The notes under the pieces are model-generated. The model searched no databases and was not told the origin of the DNA. It saw nothing but the letters and a program-made list of their open reading frames with translations. The translations under genes and the position numbers were made by a program. A DNA stretch of 64,000 bases from Pyxidicoccus caerfyrddinensis (lineage in GTDB: Bacteria > Myxococcota > Myxococcia > Myxococcales > Myxococcaceae). Where the stretch lies: contig NZ_JAAIYA010000026.1 of NCBI RefSeq assembly GCF_010894405.1, positions 1-64,000 of the forward strand, written 5' to 3'. Positions 15,591 to 23,600 of this stretch are shown here, piece after piece (position 1 is the stretch's first letter; each line of letters begins with the position of its first letter).

Positions 15591-17083
15591 TCGGCCAGGA
15601 CGAGGGACACGTGGGAGGGCAACCCACAGTTCACCTTCTGCACTTCGTCGGTAGGGTCGGGGCCGGGCGCGCGGACGCTGGCAACACGGCCGGAGAAGCC
15701 CGGCGAGCCCGTCTTGCCAATCGCGACCATCTGCGCCGGCCAGCCCGGGTAGGTTCCGTTCACCCACGGCTGGTCGGGGACGCCGCAGGAACTCAACCAC
15801 TCCAGCGCCTGGACGCTCGGGATATTCGTCGCCACGCACTGGACCGCCACCACCCACCAGCTCTGCCCGGCCGACATGGCGCGGGCGGCGGAGATGAGGC
15901 GGTCGAGCTCGTCTGGATCGTCCTTGGACGAGGCTTCATTGAACTGGATCGTTCCCTCCTCGTCCGCCAGGACGAGCCAGTAGCAGGGCCGCTCCGCCAC
16001 GTCCCGCGAGGCGGGCACCGGGACAGGTTGGCGGTTGAGGGTGATCGAGCAGGCAGCGCCGACGACCTCCTCGGACCGCAGCTCCGCCCGGCTCGTGGCC
16101 TCGATGCCATCATTCAGGTAGGCGTCGAGGGCCTGGTTGAGCACGGCAACCTGGCTGACCGGGGCGACGTGGGAGAGCGGCTGCAGCTTCACGTTCGTCA
16201 CGTCGGGAGTCTGCTTCACGCCCGTGGCCCAATTGCTAATCAGCTCGGAGTAGTTGACGTAGGCGGTCGGGTCGCTCGGTGGGACGGCGTTCGCGAGGAT
16301 GCTCGCGTCACCTCCCTGAACACTCAAGCTCGCGTTGCGCGAGCTGATCCAGCTCGTATCCATGCGGTCCCACTCCGCGTGGCCCGAGACTGACGAGTCG
16401 GTGAACACGGAGTCATACTCCAGCTTCATGTTGGCCGCAGCTGTCGTCTTGTCGAAGCTCGACGCGCTGGAAACGGCGACTGCATAGTGGAGTTTGCCGC
16501 CGACGGTCGCGTTGGTGACGACGTGGGTCCCGTACTTGTCGAAGAAGTCGAAGAACGCCTGCGCCGTGCCGGGGGCGAAGGTTGCCGGGAGGGCCGCGAG
16601 CTCGGCCTGAAATGTCGGGTCCAGGGACAGCGCCTGGAGCTGCTGGATGGCGACCTCCCACATCGAGGTGTCAGCATCCACCAGCCCGCAGAGCGAGGCC
16701 TGGCTGCCCTCCGAGAGGCTTGAGTAGGAGGCATCGAACTCGCCGCTGAACCCCCAGGCAGATACCGAAACTTGTGCCTCGGTGGCCATGTGCTCGGCGT
16801 ATTCGGCTTGCGATGCGAACACGCTGAAGTCGATCTTTGAGGAGTGGTCGTCGATGAGGCTGATGTTCGCGGGGAGCAGGTACTGGATATCGTTCTCGAT
16901 CACGGTCGTCCCCTGCTGCTCGTCGATGGCCACCACCCGCTGGGTGACGTCCCAGGCGCTGGTGGCGGTGACCACGTTGATCCCGAAGCCGAGGATCGCG
17001 GCCCCGGGGATGACGTTGACCGCGAGCGTGCGATTCGCCGAGGCGCATTCCGGCGCCGGGATGACTGCCTGTCCTTGCCGCAT
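15587..17083 (-). CDS. MACPF-domain pore-forming protein
   Basis: A 498-aa protein with the MACPF signature at residues 184-196: YGTHVVTNATVGG, matching [YW]-G-[TS]-H-x7-GG. Before it lies the expected helical region (FDFFDK). On either side are Ser/Thr/Ala-rich stretches (AVAVSSASSFDKTTAAANM; SGHAEWD) that would form the membrane-inserting hairpins. The last 130 residues form a separate beta-rich domain with paired cysteines, possibly for target binding. No signal peptide is apparent, which is unusual for a secreted perforin and suggests another release route. It is the first gene of the MACPF-GT-CdtB operon. The start at 17083 has AAAGG 6 bases upstream. Pore formation is inferred from the family. 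Confidence 0.88.
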   Translation of the reverse strand: MRQGQAVIPAPECASANRTLAVNVIPGAAILGFGINVVTATSAWDVTQRVVAIDEQQGTTVIENDIQYLLPANISLIDDHSSKIDFSVFASQAEYAEHMATEAQVSVSAWGFSGEFDASYSSLSEGSQASLCGLVDADTSMWEVAIQQLQALSLDPTFQAELAALPATFAPGTAQAFFDFFDKYGTHVVTNATVGGKLHYAVAVSSASSFDKTTAAANMKLEYDSVFTDSSVSGHAEWDRMDTSWISSRNASLSVQGGDASILANAVPPSDPTAYVNYSELISNWATGVKQTPDVTNVKLQPLSHVAPVSQVAVLNQALDAYLNDGIEATSRAELRSEEVVGAACSITLNRQPVPVPASRDVAERPCYWLVLADEEGTIQFNEASSKDDPDELDRLISAARAMSAGQSWWVVAVQCVATNIPSVQALEWLSSCGVPDQPWVNGTYPGWPAQMVAIGKTGSPGFSGRVASVRAPGPDPTDEVQKVNCGLPSHVSLVLAE

Positions 17084-17101
17084 GTGAGGCCTTTCAGACG
17101 A

Positions 17102-17115
17102 CTGTACTGGTACAG
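17102..17115 (-). promoter_or_regulatory. palindrome just upstream of the MACPF gene
   Basis: CTGTAC and GTACAG form a perfect 6-bp dyad with a 2-base centre, 19 bases before the MACPF start. Two related boxes (GTTGAGCG...) lie within the next 50 bases upstream. The 17100-17340 region is markedly richer in A/T than the genes around it, as expected for a promoter. Operator function is a guess. It does not match the usual LexA-box spacing. Confidence 0.3.
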
Positions 17116-17220
17116 AGCGCTCAACTGCAGGGAACGGTCTGCGGGATCAGTCGCTCAACCACTGAAGAGTTGTGGAGGAATGAGACGATAAGAGAACAAC
17201 AACATGAGAAAGCTTCTATT

Positions 17221-17324
17221 CTAAGCCACGGGGAGTAAGTTCTGTCAGGAGGCATCACCGCCCAGGCCGAGAATCTGGCCTCCGCGCAGGCCTCCCCTGA
17301 AAAGACTTAACCCCTCTGGCTTAG
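17221..17324. repeat. 104-bp imperfect long inverted repeat (MITE-like)
   Basis: The ends CTAAGCCA and TGGCTTAG pair perfectly, and pairing continues inward in blocks (GGGG/CCCC, TAAGT/ACTTA, TCAGGAGGC/GCCTCCCCTGA). A second small hairpin AGGCC/GGCCT sits in the loop. The flanks are AT-rich. The whole could fold into one large hairpin. Candidates are a miniature inverted-repeat element or a strong bidirectional transcription barrier between the YcaO-side locus and the MACPF operon. Confidence 0.55.
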
Positions 17325-17565
17325 TACTACATGGTAAAAACTGTCAATTGGCCAGGAGCGAGGCTTCCCCTCGCCTGGATGAAGGTGGCCTCTGCCTGGC
17401 GGCGCACTGCTCGGCCGGCCCCCGTCAGCGGCCCTCCTCGGCCCCTCCGCTCCAGTCCGCCACCTCTGAACATAGCCTCTACCCTGCCTATACGCAGACA
17501 TGAGCCGGGTCAGAGACGAGGGCAAGGGTGGCCTCCGCTGGTGCGGCACCGTCCACGGAAGATCG

Positions 17566-17599
17566 GAGCCCGTCACGACGGGGCACGGCGAACTCTTAC
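17566..17599 (-). mobile_element. solitary IS66-type end (remnant)
   Basis: Read on the minus strand from 17599 the sequence is GTAAGAGTTCGCCGTGCCCC, then GTCGTGACGGGCTCCG. It matches the left end of the complete IS66 at 10930 over more than 30 bases with a few differences. No transposase genes and no second end follow, so only the tip of a related element remains. It interrupts the small gene at 17659. Confidence 0.75.
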
Positions 17600-17659
17600 G
17601 AAGAAGTTCTGGAACGTGTCGCTCTTGTTGGTGACGTTGATCGTGATCGTCGTGGCCAT
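17573..17659 (-). pseudogene. small gene truncated by an IS66 end
   Basis: The frame starts at an ATG (17659) with AGGA about 8 bases upstream and reads MATTITINVTNKSDTFQNFF. It then runs directly into the IS66 end, which adds a nonsense tail and stop. Only about 20 native residues remain. The first ten residues match the start of the 183-aa protein at 20627 in seven positions (MAxTITxxVT), with the same spacing to the start. A longer in-frame start (17788) exists but has no good ribosome site. The original product is unknown; the shared N-terminus suggests it was a second substrate or structural protein of the YcaO-TfuA locus. Confidence 0.6.
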
Positions 17660-17974
17660 TTTATTTTCCTGTCGGCGGATATCGCCATGGGTTGCCTCCA
17701 CAAAGACTCCCTCGGAGGTTTCAAAGCCATAGCGACAGTGCTTGCTTGGTTGAACCAACACCTGGGTTTGACACTCATTCACAGACATGTGCCTGTTTTA
17801 GGGTCCCTGACTTCGGCTTGGGCGCCCCGGCCCAAAGCAGTAGCAGGTGTCATGCCAAGCTCTGCCGGTAGCACGTCTTCAGAAAAGCCTCCCTTTGCTG
17901 AGACACTGGCGCAGGGCGACATCAGGCGCCGTGTGTCTCCAGCATCCGAGCAGGAGCGGGAGGAGCCAGGCTTT

Positions 17975-18034
17975 CCGGCAGGTTCTTGCCGAGAGGCTTT
18001 GCCCGGCAACTCCCTGCCGGCAACTTCTTGCCGG
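17975..18034 (-). repeat. three tandem short palindromes downstream of tfuA
   Basis: Three adjacent hairpin units of the type CCGGCAA-n4-TTGCCGG follow the tfuA stop. The best, 18017-18034, is perfect with a CTTC loop; the other two (from 17975 and 18002) are imperfect variants. They could protect the 3' end of the operon message or act as terminator-like elements. Their resemblance to REP-type palindromes is noted but not proven. Confidence 0.5.
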
Positions 18035-18056
18035 AACACCCGGAGCCCGTGGCGCC

Positions 18057-18812
18057 CTACTCCTCCGTGCGCGCAGGGAGCGTGGCCTCCGCCTTCCGGC
18101 GGATGTGCTCCCAGGAGTCGGTGTGGGAGAAGGAGTAGCGGGTCTGCTTCGGTGGCAGGCCGGCCTCCAGCTTCGCGCGCAGGGTGTGCAGCAGGCGCAA
18201 CCCGTCGAGCCGCTTTGCGTCCACCCGGCGCTCGGCCACGAAGCGTCGGCACGCCTCCAGCCCGGCCGCGTCGAGCCCCGCCTCCTGGCCCTGCTTCAGC
18301 AGCCGGTGCCAGCTCCGGTCGGCATGGAACAGCCCCTTGGCGAGCTGCTCCAGCGTGTGTCGCGCCTCCGGGCCGAGCACCCCCGCGCGCTCCGCCGCCT
18401 GGAGGGTGGCGCGGATGTTCACCATCGCCTCGGAGAGCGGACGGTAGCCGTCCTCGGCCCCGGCATGCACCACCGCGACCTCGTCGTCGTCCTCCAGCGC
18501 TCCGCTCGCGAAGGCCTCGTAGATGGCTCCGACGCCCTCCATGCCGAAGGCCGCCAGCTCGGCGGCGCGCAGCGCCCCCATGCTCGCCGCGCCGAAGACG
18601 TGCACGCCCTGCGTCATCGCCCAGAGGATTTCCTTGTGGGACACCGAGGGCACGCGCTCGAAGTAGCCGTCGATGAGCCCGATGGCCACCGGCTTGCCCA
18701 GCGCCGCCCGGTACAGGTCTCCCTGCGCCGCGGGCGGCAGGTACACGGCGTCGAGTTCCCGCCGTCCTTCCTCGGCGGAGAGCGTGGGGCCGGCGAAGAT
18801 GACCACCGTCAT
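18057..18812 (-). CDS. tfuA: TfuA-like protein, YcaO partner
   Basis: A 251-aa cytoplasmic TfuA-family protein. Its core is VVIFAGPTLS at the N-terminus, AIGLIDGYFERVPSVSHKEILWAM, then HVFGAASMGALRAAELAAFGMEGVG, and the acidic block ALEDDDEVAVVHA. These are the conserved TfuA motifs. TfuA proteins work with YcaO enzymes in thioamide formation, for example in thioviridamide-type peptides and on methanogen methyl-CoM reductase, and in trifolitoxin production. The gene overlaps ycaO by ATGA, so the two are made together. A C-terminal extension of about 100 residues is helical and Arg/Lys-rich. The catalytic contribution is inferred from the family. Confidence 0.93.
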   Translation of the reverse strand: MTVVIFAGPTLSAEEGRRELDAVYLPPAAQGDLYRAALGKPVAIGLIDGYFERVPSVSHKEILWAMTQGVHVFGAASMGALRAAELAAFGMEGVGAIYEAFASGALEDDDEVAVVHAGAEDGYRPLSEAMVNIRATLQAAERAGVLGPEARHTLEQLAKGLFHADRSWHRLLKQGQEAGLDAAGLEACRRFVAERRVDAKRLDGLRLLHTLRAKLEAGLPPKQTRYSFSHTDSWEHIRRKAEATLPARTEE

Positions 18813-20071
18813 GGCGCGCGCTCCGAGAGGCAGCGGCGGGCGCGGGCGCCCGGCACGTAGCCAGGAATGTCGTTGAGGGGCTCGAGGCCGGGCACGAGGA
18901 CGCGCACCACCGGGATGCCGAAGTGGGGCCGCGTCAGGTCCACCACCACCGCCTCCCCGAGCCCCGCGGCGCGCAGGCGGCCCAGCAGGAAGGCGTGGTC
19001 CTCCTCCAGCGTGCCGCCCTGGAAGTCGGGCGCGGCCTGGAAGCGGTGCACCTTCGGCTCGGCCACCAGCGCGTCCCGCATCCGCCGGGCGGCTTCGAGC
19101 TCCGCCTCGGAGCCCTGCGGCCCCATGTGGCGGACGTCGTCGCGGGCGCCGGTGATGATGGTGAGCCGGCTCTGCGCCGCCTCGGTGAGCGCGCGGGAGA
19201 GCGCCACGGCCCGGCAGGGATGGCAGCCCATGCCCCCCATGGGGCCGATGGGCCGCTGCGGCTCGGGGTCCGCGTCCACGATGGTGCAGGAGAACGCCGC
19301 CACCCCCACGTCCGACGTGAGCTCCCAGATGCCGACCTCCACCCCGGCGCGCGCGTACTGCGCCAGCAGGGCCCGGCAGCCCGGGTCATCCACCGTCGAT
19401 GGGTCCACCCGGCGCTGGCGCCGGGCCTCGTCACCGGAGAGGCGGAAGAGGGTGGTGGCGTCCCGCTCGATGAGCTCGCAGAGCGCATGGTTCACCGCTT
19501 CGAGCAGGTGGTTGCCAGAGGCCAGGCCACTGGAGCTCATCAGGAACGAGCCGCTCCCCGACGGCAGCGGGAGCGTGTAGTCCATGTGGACCAGCTCGTA
19601 GGGCACCCAGGTGGCGCCCTCGTCGAAGAGGTTCCTGCCTTCAATCCAGAGCGTGCGGAAGTGGCCGTGGAACGCACTCACGGACAGTGCCGGCAGCGCC
19701 GTGACGTCCACCATGCGGTGGGTGAAGCGCAGCTCGTTGAAGGAGGCGAGCTTGAGAGGCTGGGGGATGTGCTCGGCGTGATACAGCTCGATGGCCTCCA
19801 TCAGCCCCGAGGCCCGGGCCGATGCGAGGTCGCCCCCCTTCCCCTGGGAGACGGAGAGCGAGCGCGCATTGGGCCGGATGACCATCACCACCGGGATGCC
19901 GATGGTATCCAGGCCCGTGACGTTGGCCACGCGGGTGATGCCCATGAGGGGCAGCAGGCCGCGCACACGAGCGACCGTCGCCTCGGGTGGGACGAGGCGG
20001 TGGGTGCCGGCGAGGAAGCGCTTGGGCGTGGCTTCCCCTCCAGCACTGACGGGAGCGGCGTTTCCGGACAC
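18809..20071 (-). CDS. ycaO: YcaO-domain ATP-dependent cyclodehydratase/thioamidase
   Basis: A 420-aa YcaO enzyme. YcaO proteins use ATP to activate backbone amides, giving azolines or, with TfuA, thioamides. The ATP/Mg sites are visible: the S-Q-G-K-G segment followed by ARASGLMEAIELYHAE (Glu in the first motif), NHALCELIERDA (second Glu-rich motif) and ALSRALTEAAQSR (third). The C-terminus ends ERAP and lacks the Pro-rich PxPxP tail of many azoline-forming YcaOs, consistent with a TfuA-linked class. No E1-like or ocin-ThiF partner is present. It starts 4 bases after the 183-aa gene, overlaps tfuA, and is the fourth gene of a co-directional five-gene set. Confidence 0.93.
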   Translation of the reverse strand: MSGNAAPVSAGGEATPKRFLAGTHRLVPPEATVARVRGLLPLMGITRVANVTGLDTIGIPVVMVIRPNARSLSVSQGKGGDLASARASGLMEAIELYHAEHIPQPLKLASFNELRFTHRMVDVTALPALSVSAFHGHFRTLWIEGRNLFDEGATWVPYELVHMDYTLPLPSGSGSFLMSSSGLASGNHLLEAVNHALCELIERDATTLFRLSGDEARRQRRVDPSTVDDPGCRALLAQYARAGVEVGIWELTSDVGVAAFSCTIVDADPEPQRPIGPMGGMGCHPCRAVALSRALTEAAQSRLTIITGARDDVRHMGPQGSEAELEAARRMRDALVAEPKVHRFQAAPDFQGGTLEEDHAFLLGRLRAAGLGEAVVVDLTRPHFGIPVVRVLVPGLEPLNDIPGYVPGARARRCLSERAP

Positions 20072-20075
20072 GGGG

Positions 20076-20627
20076 CTATCGGTTCTTCTTGGACTTCTTG
20101 GAACTATCGAACGCGAAGCTCGCGAGGTTCAACACGTAGCACGTGACGGCTTCTGACGAAGGGGCTACCGCTTTCGCCTGACCAGTAATATCCGCGACAA
20201 TCGCGTTGGAATCGACCAGGGCAGTGATGCGTGGGTCGACTTCATCCGGATCGATTCGTTTGGCGCTTCCGTCAGCGAAGACCTGGCAATGGCTTCCATC
20301 CGCACCCACGATGACTACCGAGCCGACGTAGAGAGCCAGTATCTCTGAGCCACCGCTCCCATCGCTCACTTCGATGCTCGTCCGGCCAAAGGCACGTCCA
20401 CTGACCCTCCAGGCAATCTGCGTTTCGGCGGTCTCAGAGTTGAGCAACGTGCCGTCGGAGCTCTCAGTCCACCTGTACGGGTTCGAGCCACCTACGGCCG
20501 TCAGAGTCACCTGGCTGCCGACCTCCACACAGTTATTACCGCCTGGGGTTTGGGGCGTATGGGAACCGGGACGGGGCGCAGGGGAACCGGGACGTGGTGT
20601 GACTGTGACTGTGATTGTGAGTGCCAT
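20076..20627 (-). CDS. 183-aa Ig-like protein, candidate YcaO-TfuA substrate
   Basis: A 183-aa protein of unknown function placed 4 bases before ycaO. Residues 1-10 are a hydrophobic strand (MALTITVTVT). Residues 11-30 are a Pro/Gly/Ser-rich linker repeating PRPGS. Residues about 33-110 look like a bacterial Ig-like fold (VEVGSQVTLTAVGGSNPYRW, then IEVSDGSGG and LALYVGSVVIV). A C-terminal part contains TCYVLNLASFAF and a basic tail SKKSKKNR. Three cysteines (33, 114, 163) are possible modification sites. There is no signal peptide or membrane helix. AGGAAAGAG precedes the ATG. Being a RiPP-like or protein substrate is inferred only from position and from the paralogous start at 17659. Confidence 0.8.
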   Translation of the reverse strand: MALTITVTVTPRPGSPAPRPGSHTPQTPGGNNCVEVGSQVTLTAVGGSNPYRWTESSDGTLLNSETAETQIAWRVSGRAFGRTSIEVSDGSGGSEILALYVGSVVIVGADGSHCQVFADGSAKRIDPDEVDPRITALVDSNAIVADITGQAKAVAPSSEAVTCYVLNLASFAFDSSKKSKKNR

Positions 20628-20688
20628 GTCTTGCTCTTTCCTATGGGAGTGTCCGCGAGATTCTTCGACGATGGGAGCCCGGTTTTCA

Positions 20689-23600
20689 CTACAGATAGCC
20701 GGCACGCTCCGCCTCTTGGAGCGCTCGCTCGATGGCTGCACCTGCGACGTCCTCGCGCCCGCTGTCCCAGGTCGCCTGGGCTTCCTGGAGCGCCGCCGCG
20801 AGCGTGTCGGGCAGGCGCTGCTGTGCTGACTGCAACAGGCGCGCCACCCGGAGCGCCGCGTCCGCCGGCCGGCCACTCCGGAGCTCCAGCAGGGCCAGGG
20901 GAAGCAATGCCATCCACTCGAAGGGGTAGATGAGCGAAGTGGTGCCCCAGAGCTGGAGCGCCGCCTTGCAGTGGCGCTCCGCGTCCTCGGGGCGGCCCTC
21001 GCGCAGGGCCACCCAGCCCAGGTTGGCCCGGGCCGCGCCGGCATAGCTCGTCATCTTCCCGGCCCCGGCGGCCCGCAGGCTCCGCTCGGCGCAGTCGCGC
21101 GTCGCCTCGACGGCGCACCGCCTCCGGTGAATCTGCGTCAGGTAGGTGAGGCCCCGCACCTCCAGGGCCACGTCCCCCATGCGCCGTGCCTGCTCCACCG
21201 TGGCGAGCATCCTGTCCGCGGCCTCCTCCAACGCGCCGTGCCACAGCAGCACGCAGGCGAGCACACAGCCCGCCTCGGCGCGCTCGTCCGGGTCGCCCGA
21301 GGCCTCGCTGGCCCCCTGATAGTCCCGCGCGAAGCGCACGGTCTCCGCGGACGCCAGGTAACGCTCGGCGCGCAGGTTGCGCTGGACGCGCACCTCGAAG
21401 AAGCGGGCCCGCTGCAGTGGCGTGCCATAGCGCTCGACGGTGGGCTCGATGCGCCGTGACAGCGCTTCCATGACCTCCAGCCGCGCCGTCCAGTAGTGCA
21501 CCGCGAGCTGTTCAATCTGGATGTGCAGCCACTCGTTCCACCACGCCTCCGCGCCTTCGGTGGGTGGCGTGCCCAGCGCCTGCTCCGCGGCGAGGTACGC
21601 CGAGAGCGCCTCGTCATGCGCGTGGTGTATCTCCCACGCCTTGCCCGTCTTGCGGTGCAGACGCGCCAGCTCGAGGCCGTGCTCCGGCGCTGTGCGCTCC
21701 AGGGCCCGCGCGTAGGACTCCCGGGCCTCTTCGTGACGCCCCACGAGCGCGAGCACGTCTCCGAGCGCCTCGTGGAGCGGGAGGGCCGGCGTCTGCCCCC
21801 CTTCATCCCACCCGGAGGGAGCGGGCACTTCCTGGAGCGCCGCCTGGTACAGCCGGATGGCCTCTCCATTGGCATACGTGGCCCGCGCCCGGTCCGCCGC
21901 GCGGCCGAGGTAGAGGAGCGCCTTGTCGTGGAGGCCGGCCTGCGAGAAGTGGTGCCCGAGCTCCGGCAGGGCCTCGGGGACATCTTGGGCACGCGCCTCG
22001 AGCAAGCATGCCGCGCCCAGGTGGAGCGCGCGCCGCCGCTCCAGGGCCAGGCGCTCGTAGGAAATCTCCCGGAGCTTGTCGTGCACGAAGCGCAGCCGCC
22101 CCAGGGCCGTCTCCTCGATGAGCTGCCGCCTGCGCAGCTCCCCAAGCGCGTCGAGCGCCGCCGTCTCCGCGAGCCCGGCTAGGGTGGGCAGCAGCGTGCC
22201 GTCGAACTCGCGCCCCAGCACCGAGGCGCTCTCCACCAGTCGCTGCCCATCGCCCCCGAGCGTGGACAAGCGACGCACGATGAGCTCGGCCAGCGTGCGT
22301 GGCAGTGGCACCTGGCGGGCCATCAGGTCCGCGCCTTCGCCGGGCTGGCGGAGGTGCCACATCCCCGTCCGGTCCCTCGCGAGCAAACCTTCGTCGATGG
22401 CCGCGCGCAGGTACTCCGCGATGAAGAAGGGATTGCCCGACGAGCTGTCCGCCAGGAAGTCCACCAGCGAGACAGGTGACTCGCGGAGCGCCAGCATCCC
22501 GGCCACCATCGACCCCACGCTCCCCGTGTCGAGGCGGCCGAGCGCAATCCTCCGGGCCCCCGGCGCGCTCAGGAGTGCCGTGAGCTCGGCGCCCGTCTCG
22601 CCGAGGCGGCACGTTCCCAGGATGAGCAGCCCCGGCTCACCTCCCCGGGCGACCAGCACTTCGAGGAATGCGAGCGAGAGCCCGTCGGCCCACTGTAGGT
22701 CATCGAGGACGAGCAGGAGGGGCTGCTCCCAGGTGAGGCCGAGGAGCGCCGCTCGCAGCGCCTCCAGGATGCGCTGCCGGGCCGCGGCCGGAGGCAGTAC
22801 CGGGGGCTCCGGCTGCTCCTTTACCCAGGGAAGCTCGGCCAGCGAGGGCTCGAAGAGCGCCAGCCACCTGCCGCTCGTGCCCAGCAGCCGCTCCGCTTCG
22901 GCTGCCCCCCGCGCGCGGCAGCGGTCCGCGAGCAGTTGGAGCAGCGGGCGGAAGGGATGGAGCGGGACGGCGGCCCTGCTCTGCTCCGGGGCCGTCATGC
23001 TCCACGGGGCGCATTGCCCTGTCACCACCCTCAGCCGCTGACGGGTGGCGAGCAGGGCCAGCTCCAGGGCGAGCCGCGTCTTCCCCACGCCGCTCTCGCC
23101 TTCGAGGAGGATGAGCTGTCCCCTCTGCTGCTGGCGCAGCTGCTCCAGCGCGTGCTCCAGCTCCTCCAGGGGACCCGCGCGGCCCTCGAGCCCGGGGCGA
23201 TACAGGTAGCTCCTGGGACGCGGCAGGCCCTGGCGCTCCTCGCCTCCGGCGCCCAGCGCACCGAGCGCCTCGGCCACGTCTTCGGCGTAGCCGGGCCGGG
23301 CATCCGGGCGTTTCGCGAGGAGCCGCAGCACGAGCCGCTCGAGCTCCTCCGGGATGCCCTCGACATGATGCGAGGGAGGAACCGGCGCCTCGTTCAGGTG
23401 CTGGAAAACGATGGAGCCCGCCCCCGAGCCGATGAAGGGAGGGCGGCCCACGAGGCACTCATAGAGAATGCAGCCGAGCGCATAGAGGTCCGCGCGCGCA
23501 TCCACGAGCTCGCCCAGGAGCTGCTCGGGCGCCATATAGGCCACGCTGCCCATGATGCGCCCTTCGGCGACGAGCTCCTCCCGGCTCGCGGCGCCACTGA

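Noticed and set aside
17102..17115. CTGTAC-GTACAG considered as an SOS (LexA) box
   Set aside because: Spacing between CTGT and ACAG is 6, not the 8 of the enterobacterial box, and it does not match the motif I recall for myxobacterial LexA.
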